From: Bog-756 sp963713625
GTDB taxonomy: Bacteria; Actinomycetota; Acidimicrobiia; Acidimicrobiales; RAAP-2
Assembly: GCA_963713625.1 (NCBI GenBank)
Contig: CAVQMN010000006.1
Span: 124,001-188,000, forward strand
DNA length: 64,000 bases
Direction of reading: 5' to 3'
Below are positions 63,008 through 64,000 of this stretch, piece after piece; the first letter of the stretch is position 1; every line of letters starts with the position of its first letter. The notes beneath the pieces were generated by a model that was not told the DNA's origin, made no database searches, and worked only from the letters and a program-made list of their open reading frames with translations. A program made the position numbers and the translations under genes.

Positions 63008-64000
63008 CTACCGCGGCTGGCTGGGAAATGTCTTCATTCGTCGTATCGGCGAGGCGAGAAGCCAGAGGCCGGCCAGAGCCTCACCGGACATGGCGACCCA
63101 CAGTGTCGGGCGCAGCCCGATGACCGTGCCGATCACCCCTCCGCCCAGGGCGCCGATCGGCAGAACACCGAAGACCACGAATCGGATCGTGGCGTTCATA
63201 CGGCCGAGCATGCGGTCGGGACAGAGCGCCTGCCGGAAGCTCACCTGATTGATGTTGTAGACGACCACGGCAAACGAGCTGAGAAAGAACCCGGCCGCGA
63301 ACAGGAGGATCCCGAGCCCGGGCGTGGCCAGGGGAATCAGCAGTCCCCCGGCGACGGCAAAACTGCTGATCAACGTGGCTCTGGCCCCGCCGATGCGACG
63401 GGCGATGGGCGAAGCGGCGAACGCGGCCAGTACTCCCCCGACACTTCCGCCGGCGAAGACCAGACCGATGATCGCCGGCTTGGCACGAACGACGGTCACC
63501 AAGAAGATGATTTCGACCGCGGTCTGGATCCCGCTGAAGAAGTTGGCCGTCCCCGTGGTGGCGGTGATGGCCCGCAGCAGCGGGTTGCCGAACACGAACC
63601 GCAGACCCTCGCCGATGTCCACTCGGAGTCTCCGGTGTCCGCCCACGGGAACGGTGGGCGGCGGCTCGGGCGTTCGGATCCGACTAACGGCCGCGGCCGA
63701 TACGAGGAAGCTGGCCGCATCCACGGCCACGGCATAGGGACCGCTGATGGCCTGCACCAGAAGACCACCGACGCTCGGTCCGGCGACCTGTGCGACTTCG
63801 GCACTGCCGGTGAGCTTCGAGTTCGCCTCGATCAGGTGCGGACGGCCGACGAGCGACGGCAGGTAGGACTGATAGGCGACGTCGAAGAACACCGTGAAGA
63901 CCCCGGAGACAAGGGCAACGACATACAGCTGAGGAAGATGAAGCACACCGATCGCATAGGCCACAGGAATGGATCCCAAGGCGAGGACACGCCCCAGGTC
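63008..64000 (-). CDS. MFS exporter, N-terminus beyond the window edge
   Basis: Open to the window edge at 64000, so the N-terminus is missing. About 330 residues are present, with hydrophobic helices and MFS features of the enterobactin-exporter/MFS_3 type: PSLVGRPHLIEANSKLTGSAEVA after helices 3-4, and a cytoplasmic loop with RRLRVDIGEGLRFVFGNP. Efflux of a small hydrophobic compound or siderophore is likely. Substrate unknown. Confidence 0.8.
   Translation of the reverse strand, partial: DLGRVLALGSIPVAYAIGVLHLPQLYVVALVSGVFTVFFDVAYQSYLPSLVGRPHLIEANSKLTGSAEVAQVAGPSVGGLLVQAISGPYAVAVDAASFLVSAAAVSRIRTPEPPPTVPVGGHRRLRVDIGEGLRFVFGNPLLRAITATTGTANFFSGIQTAVEIIFLVTVVRAKPAIIGLVFAGGSVGGVLAAFAASPIARRIGGARATLISSFAVAGGLLIPLATPGLGILLFAAGFFLSSFAVVVYNINQVSFRQALCPDRMLGRMNATIRFVVFGVLPIGALGGGVIGTVIGLRPTLWVAMSGEALAGLWLLASPIRRMKTFPSQPR

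Overview
This window comes from a high-GC actinobacterium, most likely outside the Mycobacteriales (Acidimicrobiia would fit, but this is inference). Three things support it. The gene order hisS, rel, secF, secD, yajC, (tgt, queA), ruvB, ruvA, ruvC, yebC, pdxT, pdxS, pimA, patA, pgsA, HIT, thrS matches, from memory, the Mycobacterium tuberculosis Rv2580c-Rv2614c block. There is a mycothiol-type cysteine ligase (mshC). There is an F420:NADPH oxidoreductase (npdG). No tRNA, rRNA, CRISPR array, phage or transposase gene was seen.

Layout. 1-14.0 kb (minus strand) is a housekeeping block: histidyl-tRNA synthetase (cut by the window edge), (p)ppGpp enzyme, SecDF-YajC, queuosine enzymes, RuvABC resolvasome, YebC and pyridoxal-phosphate synthase. 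14.1-15.4 kb is a divergent YceI/MarR pair with an operator-like intergenic region. 15.5-26.7 kb (minus strand) is an envelope and cofactor block: an M48 protease with a Gly/Arg/Ser-rich tail, PimA, a PAS-GGDEF protein wedged between pimA and patA, PatA, phosphatidylinositol-phosphate synthase, a VOC protein, HIT hydrolase, ThrS, MshC and NpdG. 26.8-33.3 kb is an accessory lipid/aldehyde metabolism region: an InhA-like reductase, two NTF2-like proteins, an acyl-CoA-dehydrogenase-like flavoprotein, an opposing aldehyde dehydrogenase, a TetR regulator and a nitronate monooxygenase. 33.7-40.9 kb is a complete oligopeptide-type ABC importer operon ending in a secreted esterase. 41.0-43.0 kb holds an MFS transporter with two overlapping small membrane proteins. 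43.0-48.6 kb encodes secreted or lipid-anchored beta-propellers (RCC1, NHL) and a frameshifted Tat-exported rhamnosidase-like enzyme. 48.7-56.9 kb contains an aquaporin, a limonene-epoxide-hydrolase-like protein, thioesterases, hydrolases, a kinase-like protein, a crotonase and a secreted S53 peptidase. 57.0-64.0 kb has a frameshifted GGDEF-EAL membrane protein, a hydrolase, a HAD phosphatase, a DinB-fold protein with a divergent WYL regulator, MscL with a zinc-ribbon tail, and an MFS transporter cut by the window edge.

How the genes work together. The minus-strand backbone is tightly packed, with many 4-bp start/stop overlaps (secD/secF, queA/tgt, ruvC/ruvA, ruvA/ruvB, thrS/HIT, GGDEF/patA), so long operons are likely. 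pgsA, patA and pimA would make phosphatidylinositol and its acylated mannosides. A c-di-GMP-type PAS-GGDEF gene overlaps patA and lies 7 bp from pimA, which suggests a link between second-messenger signalling and envelope glycolipid synthesis.

Notable structural signals are short tandem duplications sitting on gene stop codons (about 9.35, 33.3, 40.9 and 49.6 kb), convergent genes whose stop codons form the ends of one hairpin (45.82 kb), a possible 37-residue zinc-ribbon gene with a strong Shine-Dalgarno sequence (50.2 kb), and two genes split by single indels (48.05 and 57.85 kb)
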